From Flavobacteriales bacterium (GTDB lineage Bacteria > Bacteroidota > Bacteroidia > Flavobacteriales_D > Sanyastnellaceae), in contig JAGYJM010000002.1 of the NCBI GenBank assembly GCA_018402085.1, forward strand, positions 1,674,001 through 1,738,000: DNA of 64,000 nucleotides, written 5' to 3'. Position 1 is the first letter of the stretch; each line of letters begins with the position of its first letter. Shown piece after piece: positions 34,350 to 42,690 of this stretch. The position numbers and the translations under genes were made by a program. The notes beneath the pieces were generated by a model. It worked only from the letters and a program-made list of their open reading frames with translations. It searched no databases and had not been told where the DNA came from.

Positions 34350-34919
34350 ATGGTCTACGAACTTCTGATAGAGCTGGAAGCCATTGAACCGGTGATCTGG
34401 CGCCGTATTCGTGTGGATTCTCAAATGACGATGCGTGAGTTTCACCACACCATCCAAATCGCGATGGGATGGGAAGACTGCCATCTTTACTGCTTCTCCA
34501 CCGAAGATGAGAAAATCACCCAGATCGAATTTCTGGAAACTGATGACTTTTTAGAGGATCACGAACACACCCTCGGTGAATTCCTGCATCAACCCGGAGA
34601 CCACCTGGTCTACACCTATGATTTTGGAGACGATTGGCGTCACAAGATTCTGCTGGAAAAAATCGTCGAAGATGACGGAGTGCTTCCTCGCTGTCTCGAT
34701 GGAAAGCGAAACGCCCCGCCTGAAGATGTGGGTGGCATTCCCGGTTACCTTCAATTTGTGAAGGTACTCGGCAACCCGAAATTGCCCGAGTACGACGAGC
34801 AAATCGAATGGTACGGAAGTCTTTACGACCCCGAACTGTTCAGAATTGAAATCATCAATGAAGACCTCGAGGCCCTCGAAGACTACATTGACTCGCTAGA
34901 CGAAGACTGGCTTTTCTGA
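34350..34919 (+). CDS. pRiA4b ORF-3-like protein
   Basis: 189 residues. The sequence follows the plasmid pRiA4b ORF-3 family: an N-terminal YELLIELEAIEPVIWRRI, MGWEDCHLYCF, VYTYDFGDDWRHKI, then DGKRNAPPEDVGG. These proteins are widespread, often near mobile elements or alone, and no biochemical role is established. No transposase lies near, so nothing here suggests mobility. It ends 13 bases before the exonuclease gene, forming a probable two-gene unit. Confidence 0.9.
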   Translation: MVYELLIELEAIEPVIWRRIRVDSQMTMREFHHTIQIAMGWEDCHLYCFSTEDEKITQIEFLETDDFLEDHEHTLGEFLHQPGDHLVYTYDFGDDWRHKILLEKIVEDDGVLPRCLDGKRNAPPEDVGGIPGYLQFVKVLGNPKLPEYDEQIEWYGSLYDPELFRIEIINEDLEALEDYIDSLDEDWLF

Positions 34920-34932
34920 TTCCCGGAGCACG

Positions 34933-35487
34933 TTGAATTTTGTTGTTTTTGACCTTGAAGCCACCTGCTGGCGATTGCGAAAGCCACCCCGTCAGGAGGT
35001 GATTGAAATTGGCGCCACCATGCTCAATCCTGAAGGAAAGCGCATCAGCGAATTCGCCGCCTTTGTACGTCCGGTGCAAAACCCTCAGCTCTCCTCTTTC
35101 TGCAAAGAGCTCACCTCCATAGAGCAGCATCACATTGACCGTGCAGATGATTTTGCAGAGGTGATCGGTGCATTTGAAGATTGGCTGAACGGCCAGAAAG
35201 CCCTGATGTGCAGTTGGGGAGATTATGACAAAAAACAACTGCTCATGGATGCTGAAATCCACAACCTGGAGTTGCCTTGGCTCAAAGACTACCTCTGCCT
35301 GAAACTCAGTCATGCCCGCCTCCTCAAACTCCGCGAACCGGTGGGCGTCAAAACGGCACTTGAATTTTCAGGTATGAATTTCGAAGGGCAAAGCCACAGG
35401 GCCATTGAAGATGCCCGTAACACAAGCCGGCTTTTGGAACATCACTTTGACGAGTGGCGTGAACTCTTCAAGGTCATAGCTCAATAG
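34933..35487 (+). CDS. DnaQ-like 3'-5' exonuclease (ERI-1 type)
   Basis: 184 residues, start TTG at 34933 (no ATG fits). The DEDDh exonuclease motifs are visible: Exo I VFDLEATCW, Exo II around SWGDYDKKQLL and Exo III GQSHRAIEDARNTSRLL. The DLEATCW start resembles eukaryotic ERI-1/Snp exonucleases rather than the epsilon proofreader. It likely trims 3' ends of RNA or DNA. It follows the pRiA4b-like gene. The last 7 bases overlap the end of the DUF721 gene on the other strand. Confidence 0.88.
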   Translation: MNFVVFDLEATCWRLRKPPRQEVIEIGATMLNPEGKRISEFAAFVRPVQNPQLSSFCKELTSIEQHHIDRADDFAEVIGAFEDWLNGQKALMCSWGDYDKKQLLMDAEIHNLELPWLKDYLCLKLSHARLLKLREPVGVKTALEFSGMNFEGQSHRAIEDARNTSRLLEHHFDEWRELFKVIAQ

Positions 35488-35774
35488 ATCTCAATGCGTT
35501 CAATCGCCTCAAACCCCATCTCCTCGTTAAGGTTTCTGATGATTTGCTCTTTTGCGTACGAGAATTCCTCCTTCATGACTGCGCTATCCATCTCAACCTT
35601 TAAAGTCTTCTGATAGACCTTAAGGGAGCGCGTTTTTTTAGCTACCACCTCACCCATGGCACGCTGCCAGGCTTCTGAAATATCCAGCTCTCGCATGCGA
35701 TCTTCCATCCGGTATACTTTGAGAAGGTCTTTCAACACTTCACCCAGTGATTGTTCATTGCTCTTACGTGCCAT
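35481..35774 (-). CDS. DUF721/DciA-like protein
   Basis: 97 residues: ARKSNEQSLGEVLKDLLKVYRM, then AWQRAMGEVVAKKTRSLKVYQKTLKVEMDSAVMKEEFSYAKEQI, the DUF721 layout in which W-x-x-x-x-G starts the KH-like fold. In many bacteria DciA loads the replicative helicase. It overlaps the end of recF by 11 bases, so the two are translated from one mRNA, a common pairing in Bacteroidota. Confidence 0.88.
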   Translation of the reverse strand: MARKSNEQSLGEVLKDLLKVYRMEDRMRELDISEAWQRAMGEVVAKKTRSLKVYQKTLKVEMDSAVMKEEFSYAKEQIIRNLNEEMGFEAIERIEIY

Positions 35775-36891
35775 TGCTTTCGGTTAGTGCTTCATTGAGA
35801 AGCGTTCCCTGGTGGATCTTGAATATTCTGAGGTCTGCACCTATTGCACGAAACAACGAAGGAATGCGCTCTGAATGGGTATCGGTAATGAAAATCTGTC
35901 CGAAATCCTGTCTGCTGACCAACTCCATCAGTGCCGCTACCCGTTTGTCGTCGATTTTATCAAAAATATCATCGAGCAATAGCACCGGCTTCACTCCTGT
36001 GGCCTGTTCGATGAACGTGCTTTGAGCGAGTTTAAGTGCAATAAGATAGGTTTTCTGCTGCCCCTGGGATCCATAGCGTTTTACCGGGTGGCCATTGATG
36101 TTGAAACAGAGCTCATCTTTATGAATGCCCTGCGTTGTGCGACGGGCCTGACGATCAGCCGATCGTGAACTCTCGAGAATTTCTTCTGTAGCGTGCGCAT
36201 GCAGCTCGCTTTCATAAAACAGACTTACTTCTTCAGCACCACCACTTACCTGTTGGTGAATTTCGTTAAATACGGGTGTAAACGATTCTACAAACGCAGC
36301 GCGCTGCTGGTGGATGTAATCACCAGGTGCAGTAAGCCGGCTGTCCCATGCATATAAACTCTCCTCATCGTAAGTTCGATTTTCGGCAAAAAAACGAAGC
36401 AGGTTGTTGCGCTGCTGCAGCGCCCGGTTATAATCGAGCAGACTATCAAGGTATTTTCGATCATACTGCGAAATGATCCCGTCAAGAAACTTTCGCCTCA
36501 CTTCACTCCCCTCTTTGATAAGGTCAATGTCGTTTGGTGTTAGAAACACCGCCGGGTAACGCCCTATGTGATCGGCAAGACGACCGTACTCTTTGTCATT
36601 GCGCTTAAACTGTTTTTTCTGACCTACTTTCAAGCCCAGGTGCAGCTTGTCACCATCCCCGTGCTTTTGCACGGTAGCCTGAAGCATCATGAAAGGTTGA
36701 TCATACCGCACGTTCTGCGAATCAATCGGATTCAGATAACTCTTGCAGAAACACAGGTAGTAAATGGCATCGAGCACACTGGTTTTTCCTGAGCCATTAT
36801 CGCCTACAAAGCAGTTGACCTCCGGCGAAAAACCAAACGAAGCCTCTTCATAATTGCGAAAGTTGACCAGAGAAAGTGATTGATAGATCAA
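35764..36891 (-). CDS. recF: DNA replication/repair protein RecF
   Basis: About 375 residues starting at TTG 36891, which gives the canonical N terminus MIYQSLSLVNFRNY. The upstream frame to 36912 lies in the promoter box and is not used. Walker A is GDNGSGKTS (about 30-38), the signature YGSQGQQKTYLIALKLAQ near the C terminus and Walker B PVLLLDDIFDKID. RecF binds ssDNA-dsDNA junctions and helps load RecA at gaps. Immediately divergent from the TPR gene. GGAT hairpin at 36655-36673. Confidence 0.93.
   Translation of the reverse strand: MIYQSLSLVNFRNYEEASFGFSPEVNCFVGDNGSGKTSVLDAIYYLCFCKSYLNPIDSQNVRYDQPFMMLQATVQKHGDGDKLHLGLKVGQKKQFKRNDKEYGRLADHIGRYPAVFLTPNDIDLIKEGSEVRRKFLDGIISQYDRKYLDSLLDYNRALQQRNNLLRFFAENRTYDEESLYAWDSRLTAPGDYIHQQRAAFVESFTPVFNEIHQQVSGGAEEVSLFYESELHAHATEEILESSRSADRQARRTTQGIHKDELCFNINGHPVKRYGSQGQQKTYLIALKLAQSTFIEQATGVKPVLLLDDIFDKIDDKRVAALMELVSRQDFGQIFITDTHSERIPSLFRAIGADLRIFKIHQGTLLNEALTESNGT
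36655..36673 (-). repeat. GGAT-hairpin element 8 (inside recF)
   Basis: Minus strand CGTGC-AAAA-GCACG, with one extra stem pair (CCGTGC/GCACGG), then GGAT. The GAT remains an in-frame Asp codon. Confidence 0.7.
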
Positions 36892-36909
36892 AACGACAAA
36901 AATTTCAAA

Positions 36910-36917
36910 CAAAGGTA
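36910..36917 (-). promoter_or_regulatory. recF promoter -7 box TACCTTTG
   Basis: Perfect TAnnTTTG on the minus strand, about 18 bases before the TTG start at 36891. It overlaps the longer candidate frame and so decides the start. Confidence 0.6.
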
Positions 36918-36966
36918 GCCGATCAGTCGGAGTTCACGAAGCCGCCGAGCGATTGTAAAAAAAGCC

Positions 36967-36974
36967 TATTTTTG
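36967..36974 (+). promoter_or_regulatory. TPR-gene promoter -7 box TATTTTTG
   Basis: Perfect TAnnTTTG, about 22 bases before the ATG at 36996. Heads the TPR-ribH-asnB unit, divergent from recF. Confidence 0.6.
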
Positions 36975-36995
36975 CCCCTCGCAAAGAGACTAGCT

Positions 36996-37685
36996 ATGGC
37001 GAAAAAGAAAGATCAGGAAGAAGTAATCGTTGACGTTAAAGAGGTTTACACCAAAACCGAACTCTTCGTTGACCGCAATCGCAAACTGCTTACCACGGTG
37101 CTTGCCGTGATCGTAGGCGTTGTAGCGCTGGGTGCAGCCTATTACTACCTTGTGCTCAAGCCACAAGAGCAAAACGCGGCACAAGATTCCTGGAAAGCGG
37201 AGCAATACTTCGAGATTGACTCAACTGACCTAGCCTTGTTTGGTGACGGACTCTATCCGGGTCTTGAAGATGTCACCAGCGAGCACTCAGGAACGAAAGC
37301 AGCAGCGCGTTCACACTATCAGTTGGGCATTGTGGCACGTGACCGTGGAAATTTTGACGAAGCAATCAGTCACTTCGAAAAAGCTGATATGAACGATGAG
37401 GTGATCCATGTACTGGCCCTCGGTAACATTGGCGATTGCCAGGTTGAGCTCGGTGAATATGAAAGCGCGGCTAAGTCGTTTGCAAAAGCAGCAAGTGCGG
37501 CAAAAGGCACCAACGCTGAGCCAATGACCGCCCCGCTGATGCATTTCAAGGCCGGTATTGCTTTTATGGAGCTTGACGATGTAGACGATGCCATCAAGCA
37601 TTTTGAAACCATCGTTGAAGATTATCCTGAAGCACAGATGCACGGCGATGCACAACGCTATGCTGCTTACCTCGGACGGAAGTAA
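36996..37685 (+). CDS. Membrane-anchored TPR protein (YfgM-like)
   Basis: 229 residues from the ATG at 36996. The longer frame starts inside recF. The cytoplasmic N terminus (MAKKKDQEEVIVDVKEVYTKTE) is followed by one transmembrane segment (about 37-57, LLTTVLAVIVGVVALGAAYYYL) and TPR-like helix pairs (AAARSHYQLGIVARDRGNFDEAISHFEKAD; ALGNIGDCQVELGEYESAAKSFAKA; HFKAGIAFMELDDVDDAIKHFETIVEDYPEA). This is the YfgM/DUF2133-like layout of a periplasmic helper of protein export. It is 5 bases before ribH. Confidence 0.85.
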   Translation: MAKKKDQEEVIVDVKEVYTKTELFVDRNRKLLTTVLAVIVGVVALGAAYYYLVLKPQEQNAAQDSWKAEQYFEIDSTDLALFGDGLYPGLEDVTSEHSGTKAAARSHYQLGIVARDRGNFDEAISHFEKADMNDEVIHVLALGNIGDCQVELGEYESAAKSFAKAASAAKGTNAEPMTAPLMHFKAGIAFMELDDVDDAIKHFETIVEDYPEAQMHGDAQRYAAYLGRK

Positions 37686-37690
37686 CGCAT

Positions 37691-38209
37691 ATGGCGACGG
37701 TAGAACAGAATTTATCCGATTATGATCCCGAGCAACTTCCCGATGCCTCTTCTATGCGCATCGGGATTGTTGTTTCTGAATGGAATCATGAAATCACGAA
37801 TCGCCTGTTGCAAGGTGCTCATGAAGTGCTCAAAACTGCCGGTGTCAACGAAGAAGAACTTCAGGTAATTCACGTTCCGGGAAGTTTCGAATTGCCCACC
37901 GGAGCTGCCTTTCTCCTTGACCATTACGAGGTACAAGGCGTCATTGCACTCGGGTCTGTGATCCGTGGCGAAACGGCACACTTTGACTTCGTTTGTCAGG
38001 GGGTCGCTCAAGGCATCAAAGACGTCGCACTCAAATACCTTCGTCCGGTCATATTCGGCGTATTAACCGATGATAACAAGCAGCAAAGCATTGACCGATC
38101 CGGGGGCAAACACGGCAATAAGGGCACAGAGGCGGCAGTCGCCTGCCTCAAAATGATTGCCATACAAAAGCAAATGCGCTCCAGTTGGGGCCCTGGATTT
38201 AAGCTCTGA
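37691..38209 (+). CDS. ribH: 6,7-dimethyl-8-ribityllumazine synthase
   Basis: 172 residues. Conserved blocks: GIVVSEWNHEITNRLLQGA, VPGSFELPTGAAFLL, VIALGSVIRGETAHFDFVCQGVAQG (catalytic His97) and PVIFGVLTDDNKQQSIDRSGG. It condenses 5-amino-6-ribitylamino-uracil with dihydroxybutanone phosphate to give the riboflavin precursor, as an icosahedral or pentameric enzyme. It is between the TPR gene and asnB with gaps of 5 and 2 bases, so a single transcript is likely. No other rib gene is in the window. Confidence 0.96.
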   Translation: MATVEQNLSDYDPEQLPDASSMRIGIVVSEWNHEITNRLLQGAHEVLKTAGVNEEELQVIHVPGSFELPTGAAFLLDHYEVQGVIALGSVIRGETAHFDFVCQGVAQGIKDVALKYLRPVIFGVLTDDNKQQSIDRSGGKHGNKGTEAAVACLKMIAIQKQMRSSWGPGFKL

Positions 38210-38211
38210 CC

Positions 38212-40050
38212 GTGTGCGGCTTTACCGGTACATTTGCATACGATCAGGCAGTTCTCAACGAAAACACTAAGGTTCGGGTAGCTGCCCTCGGTGTAAAGCT
38301 CTTTCATCGCGGACCCGACGACCAGGGCTTCTGGTCTGACCAGCGCTGCGCCGTATCTCACCGAAGGTTAGCCGTCATCGACCCTGATCCTCGGTCTTCG
38401 CAGCCTTTTCTTTCTGCAGACCGCCGATATGTACTTGTTTTTAATGGTGAAATTTACAACCACCTTGAGCTGCGAAAAAAACTCGAAACTCAAGGATGCA
38501 CATTTACCACAAGCTCCGATACAGAAGTCTTATTGCAACTGCTCATACGCGAGGGCAAACGTGCCCTCCCGCAACTGAATGGCTGCTTTGCGCTCGCGCT
38601 CTATGACGCGCAAAACAACTCGATGCTGCTCGCACGTGACCGCATGGGCATCAACCCGCTCTGGTACAGAATTGATCAGGGCTTGTTTAATTTTGCTTCC
38701 GAAAGAAAAGCGCTGCACTACCCTGCTCCGGGTCAGCTCTCTGAGCGAGCCCTCGCATGGTACCTCCGTTTCGGCTACATTCCTGCTCCATTCACCATTC
38801 ATCGGGGTACGTTTAAACTTTTACCCGGTCACCTCATCGAGGTGCGTGAAGGAGTAGTTGAAGAGCCCCAACAATGGTATGACCCCACAGAGCTTACCGA
38901 AGGCGATGACCGTGCGAAGCATCTTCGTGAACTTCTTGAAATTGCAGTGAGCGACAGGCTGATCGCTGATGTGCCTGTAGGTACCTTCCTCAGTGGGGGT
39001 ATTGACTCTACCATCGTTACAGCGCTCGCGGCCAAACACCATCCAAAACTGAAGTCTTTCAGCATCGGTTTCGCCGATCAGCCCCTGCTTGATGAGTCGG
39101 CGTATGCGCTTATGGCTGCAAAGCATATTGGTTCAGACCACCATCATTTTCAGCTCAGCGCAAAAGCGCTGGATGCGTCAGTGCACACCTTCATTGAAAG
39201 CCTGGATGAACCTTTCGCCGACTCGAGCGGCATTGCAGTAGGATTTCTGGCTGCTGAAACCCGAAAGTACGTCACCGTTGCCCTCAGCGGCGATGGTGCC
39301 GATGAGCTTTTTGGCGGATACCGTAAACACAGGGCACATGCCATGGCTGCGCAGATGCCATCCGCCGCTTTTGCGGCGCCTAAATTATTAACCGTTAGCT
39401 TCAGGAAAGCCTTCAACCGTGAAAGCCACTTCGGCAATAAAATGCGACAACTGGATCGCCTGACTTCTGGTGCCTTACTCAATGCAACTGACCGATACAA
39501 TGCCTGGGCTGCCTTCGTTGAACCTGCCGAACTCAAGGCGTTGATGCCCGGTCGATCGCCTGCCTCACTGCCGTTTGAAATGCATAACGGAGATCCGTTA
39601 AATGCCATTCTGTTTGCTGATCAGTTGGTGGTGCTGCCAAACGACATGTTAACCAAAGTTGACCTGATGAGCATGCGGCACAGCCTCGAAGTGCGCACTC
39701 CTTTTCTCGATCATCGCATAATCGCCTTTGCGAACCGACTGCCGGCAAAGGCGAAATTTGACCGCTCACAAGGGAAGAAAATTCTACGGGAAGCCTGCGC
39801 AGACCTGGTACCCAAGGGTTTCTTTGACCGACCGAAAAAGGGATTCGAGGTACCTCTGATGGCTATCTTGCAAAATTCTTTCAGCGATGAAATAGAACAA
39901 CTCGCTTCGAGTGAAAGGCTTCATAATTCACCGCTTAACAAAGAAGCGATAAAAACAATTTGCACTGCATGGCGCAGAGGTGAGCGCCGGCTGACTCAGG
40001 TTGTGTGGCACCTTTTTGTGCTGGATGAATGGCTCAAGCGAAATACCTGA
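38212..40050 (+). CDS. asnB: Asparagine synthetase (glutamine-hydrolysing)
   Basis: 612 residues, GTG start so that Cys2 becomes the N-terminal nucleophile (MCGFTGTF). The glutaminase half contains FHRGPDDQG, LVFNGEIYNHLELR and FALALYD. The synthetase half has the PP-loop SGGIDS (261-266), DEPFADSSG and FGGYRKHRAHAMA. It makes asparagine (or amidates another carboxylate, as with many family members) from glutamine and ATP. It carries two GGAT hairpins of opposite orientation about 200 bases apart (39157 and 39360). It follows ribH by 2 bases. Confidence 0.9.
   Translation: MCGFTGTFAYDQAVLNENTKVRVAALGVKLFHRGPDDQGFWSDQRCAVSHRRLAVIDPDPRSSQPFLSADRRYVLVFNGEIYNHLELRKKLETQGCTFTTSSDTEVLLQLLIREGKRALPQLNGCFALALYDAQNNSMLLARDRMGINPLWYRIDQGLFNFASERKALHYPAPGQLSERALAWYLRFGYIPAPFTIHRGTFKLLPGHLIEVREGVVEEPQQWYDPTELTEGDDRAKHLRELLEIAVSDRLIADVPVGTFLSGGIDSTIVTALAAKHHPKLKSFSIGFADQPLLDESAYALMAAKHIGSDHHHFQLSAKALDASVHTFIESLDEPFADSSGIAVGFLAAETRKYVTVALSGDGADELFGGYRKHRAHAMAAQMPSAAFAAPKLLTVSFRKAFNRESHFGNKMRQLDRLTSGALLNATDRYNAWAAFVEPAELKALMPGRSPASLPFEMHNGDPLNAILFADQLVVLPNDMLTKVDLMSMRHSLEVRTPFLDHRIIAFANRLPAKAKFDRSQGKKILREACADLVPKGFFDRPKKGFEVPLMAILQNSFSDEIEQLASSERLHNSPLNKEAIKTICTAWRRGERRLTQVVWHLFVLDEWLKRNT
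39157..39174 (+). repeat. GGAT-hairpin element 9 (inside asnB)
   Basis: AGCGC-AAAA-GCGCT then GGAT. In frame as SAKALD. Confidence 0.75.
39360..39377 (-). repeat. GGAT-hairpin element 10 (inside asnB, antisense)
   Basis: Minus strand GCCGC-AAAA-GCGGC then GGAT. On the coding strand it encodes part of PSAAFAAP. Confidence 0.7.
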
Positions 40051-40086
40051 CGAAAGACATCACAGAAAGCATTTTCTTTGCAAGTA

Positions 40087-41613
40087 ATGACGTGGATTCT
40101 CAGGCAATGGCAAGCGCACCCGCTGCGCACAGTGATGACGGCTGCGCTAACTCTTCGGCTCCTCGCCGTATTCACTGCGCCGGGCTACCTGATGCACGAT
40201 GATCATTTCCTGGTGGTGGAAGCTGCTGCAAGCTGGGCTGACGGAGCCGACTACAATAACTGGCTGCCATGGAATATGACCGGTGAAAAGCAGCCACATC
40301 CGGCAAATTTTGCCTATGTAGGCACGCAGTATGCACTTTTTGAGGCTCTGAATGCAGTTGGCATTGACCACCCTCAATCGCAGATGATCGTCATACGATT
40401 GGTGCATGCTCTGTACAGCCTCTTTATTGTGTGGTTCGGCTTCTTGATTGTCAGAAAGATCAGTACTGAGCGCAACGCGGCTCTGGCCGGACTCCTGCTT
40501 GCAGTATTGGCTATTATGCCCAACTTTTCTGTCCGTCAGCTTGTTGAAATGACCTGCATTCCTCCACTTCTCTGGGCAACATGGGTGCTCGTCAGGCGTA
40601 TGGAAGCACCACGGTGGCAGGATTACCTGATTGCAGGTATTGGTATCGGACTCGCAACCGGCTTCCGTTTTCAGTGTGGCGTATTTGGTGTGGGCTTCGG
40701 ATTGGCCTTATTGTTCATGCAGCGCTGGAAAGGAGCCCTCATGCTCGGAGCTTCTTCGCTTTTATTCTTCGCATTAGCGCAGATACAGGATGTCTTCATC
40801 TGGGGTGAGCCTTTCACTCAATTAAGGGCCTACATTGACTACAACGATGCGAACTCAGGTAATTATCCGAATGGCCCCTGGTACATGTATATCTTGACCC
40901 TAATCGGCTTTCTGGTTCCTCCGCTCAGCATGATGATGCTCTTCGGGTACTTCTATATCGGGCGAAAACACCTGCTGGTATTTTTACCCTCACTGGCTTT
41001 TTTCATCTTCCACTCAGCTTTTCCGAATAAACAAGAGCGCTTCATTTTTCCGGTCATCCCTTATGTGGTGATGCTCGGCGTCATAGGCTGGCATCACCTG
41101 GTACAACATTCAAAATGGTGGAAAGAACGCATAAGTCTGCAGAAGAGCATGTGGCTCATGTTCTGGATTATTAATTCGCTGGCTCTCGTTCTCCTTACAT
41201 TCACTTATGGAAAGCGCGCACGTGTTGAGTCAATGACCTACCTCTACGAACAGGGCGACCTGCAGAACTTCATGATCGTTTTCAATGAGAGTGGCGCAAT
41301 GCCGCCACAGTACTACAGTGGCAGCTGGATCAGCTACTATTGGTTCGAGCCGGGTAAAACAGATCTGGAAAAACACAGCAAGACCATCTGCCGTGTGCAA
41401 GACCGCCGTCCGATGCCCAATTACATCGTATTCTATGGCGGTGAGCAAGATGATGAGGAGGTACGGCGTTTCAAAGAACACTACCCTAGTATGCGTTTTG
41501 AGCACACCGAAGACCCCGGTCTGCTTGATCAGATTTTGCATTACCTGAACCCAATCAACAGCCTCGAAACCGCCTACATTTACAAGGTAGACCCTCTTGA
41601 TTTTTGTGAATGA
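40087..41613 (+). CDS. GT39-like membrane glycosyltransferase (mannosyltransferase-like)
   Basis: About 508 residues from the ATG at 40087. A TTG three codons earlier is possible. Roughly ten transmembrane segments are seen. The first periplasmic loop contains HDDHFLVVEAAASWADGADYNNWLPW, the place where GT-C enzymes keep their catalytic Asp. Later PNGPWYMYILTLIGFL and FPNKQERFIFPVIPYVVML resemble the GPI/ALG mannosyltransferase family. Probably transfers a sugar from a polyprenyl carrier to an unknown acceptor outside the membrane. A TTTTCTTTG promoter-like box ends 7 bases before the ATG. A long C-terminal soluble tail (about 100 residues) follows. Confidence 0.8.
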   Translation: MTWILRQWQAHPLRTVMTAALTLRLLAVFTAPGYLMHDDHFLVVEAAASWADGADYNNWLPWNMTGEKQPHPANFAYVGTQYALFEALNAVGIDHPQSQMIVIRLVHALYSLFIVWFGFLIVRKISTERNAALAGLLLAVLAIMPNFSVRQLVEMTCIPPLLWATWVLVRRMEAPRWQDYLIAGIGIGLATGFRFQCGVFGVGFGLALLFMQRWKGALMLGASSLLFFALAQIQDVFIWGEPFTQLRAYIDYNDANSGNYPNGPWYMYILTLIGFLVPPLSMMMLFGYFYIGRKHLLVFLPSLAFFIFHSAFPNKQERFIFPVIPYVVMLGVIGWHHLVQHSKWWKERISLQKSMWLMFWIINSLALVLLTFTYGKRARVESMTYLYEQGDLQNFMIVFNESGAMPPQYYSGSWISYYWFEPGKTDLEKHSKTICRVQDRRPMPNYIVFYGGEQDDEEVRRFKEHYPSMRFEHTEDPGLLDQILHYLNPINSLETAYIYKVDPLDFCE

Positions 41614-41676
41614 TGCCGTTTTGTCTCAGTCACTTGAAATAAGGAATTGCTATCTTCCCGATAGTTTTTCAGCCAC

Positions 41677-42348
41677 ATGCCATATTTTACTCCCGACTTT
41701 CACCAGTTCTTCATTGAACTAGCAGCGAATAACCACAAAGACTGGTTTCACGTAAATAAGAAACGTTACGAAAACGATGTTAAGCAGCCTTTCGAACACT
41801 TCATACAAGATGTCCTGAACGCCCTCTCGGAAGAGGGCGAAACGATCGAGATCAAGGCAAAAGATGCCATTTTCAGAATCAACCGCGACATTCGCTTCTC
41901 GAAAGATAAAAACCCCTATAAGCTGCAGCGATCGGCCATTTGTTCGAGGTACGGCCGCAAAGATAAGTCGTACCCAGGGGGCATCTACATTGATCTGGGT
42001 CCGGAGAAATGCTGGATTGGAGGAGGCGCTTACTTTCTCGATAAAGATCAGCTGTACGATATGCGCGACCTCATGAGCAAGAAGCCCGACGTTTTTCAGG
42101 AAGCCATCAACGATTCTGCGTTTCGCGAGCTATATGGCGAGCTGAAAGGAGAGAAAAACAAAGTGCTTCCGAAAGAATTCAAGTCAGCAGCTGAGTCCCT
42201 TCCAGAGCTCTATAACAAGCAGTTCTATTACATGAATGAACACGAGCCGGATCTCATTTTCAGTGATGACCTGCTCGAGCTGACACTTAAGCATTGGCGA
42301 GCAGCAAAGAAACTTGAGCGTTTTCTGGTTGAAGCCATCGTTCAATAG
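41677..42348 (+). CDS. DUF2461 protein
   Basis: 223 residues: FHQFFIELAANNHKDWFHVNKKRYE, DAIFRINRDIRFSKDKNPYK, GIYIDLGPEKCWIGGGAYF and YNKQFYYMNEHEPDLIF match the DUF2461 (TIGR02453) family. It is common in Bacteroidota and other phyla. No biochemical function is established. A TATCTTCC box at about 41650-41657 may be its promoter. Confidence 0.93.
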   Translation: MPYFTPDFHQFFIELAANNHKDWFHVNKKRYENDVKQPFEHFIQDVLNALSEEGETIEIKAKDAIFRINRDIRFSKDKNPYKLQRSAICSRYGRKDKSYPGGIYIDLGPEKCWIGGGAYFLDKDQLYDMRDLMSKKPDVFQEAINDSAFRELYGELKGEKNKVLPKEFKSAAESLPELYNKQFYYMNEHEPDLIFSDDLLELTLKHWRAAKKLERFLVEAIVQ

Positions 42349-42690
42349 TACTGGCCCTTAGCTAGGATAAGATGCAATGCGAAAGCATTGGATGCTAATA
42401 TGCACCTGACGAAGAAGGGTGCGTTGCCGTGAACTTCGGTTGTTCAGTGCCGCCCCGCGAACGATGGCGGGCCCGCCCCCGCCGCCACCACGTGGCTAAG
42501 TTCGGAAGCAAACCAACACGGCGAAAGTCCTGTTTCACCAACGCTGCAATCAGTTTTATACATGAGCTGTAGACAAAAGAATAACTGTTTCGCTACCCTC
42601 CACATGTGCAAAAAAGCATTGTGAGCCTGTGGCTGTCCCATAGACCCAAAAAACAGCGTAAGGATGCTCGGCAAGAACCAACCGCCATCC
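42349..42690. other. Unassigned intergenic region, GC-rich and possibly structured
   Basis: 342 bases between convergent genes. It holds GGAT hairpin 11 at 42376-42393, the perfect palindrome GGCGGGCCCGCC (about 42467-42478) and on the plus strand short blocks that loosely recall a cobalamin riboswitch (a GCCCCGCGAAC block and an AAGTTCGGAAGC block). The conserved set is incomplete and no plus-strand gene follows. A minus-strand frame from 42743 is not convincing. Best treated as a possible RNA or decayed element. Confidence 0.35.
42376..42393 (+). repeat. GGAT-hairpin element 11 (intergenic)
   Basis: AATGC-GAAA-GCATT then GGAT. One more pair (C-G) flanks the stem. Confidence 0.6.

Noticed and set aside
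34350-34919. pRiA4b ORF-3-like gene as evidence for a mobile element
   Set aside because: No transposase, integrase, direct or inverted terminal repeats or composition shift are seen around it.
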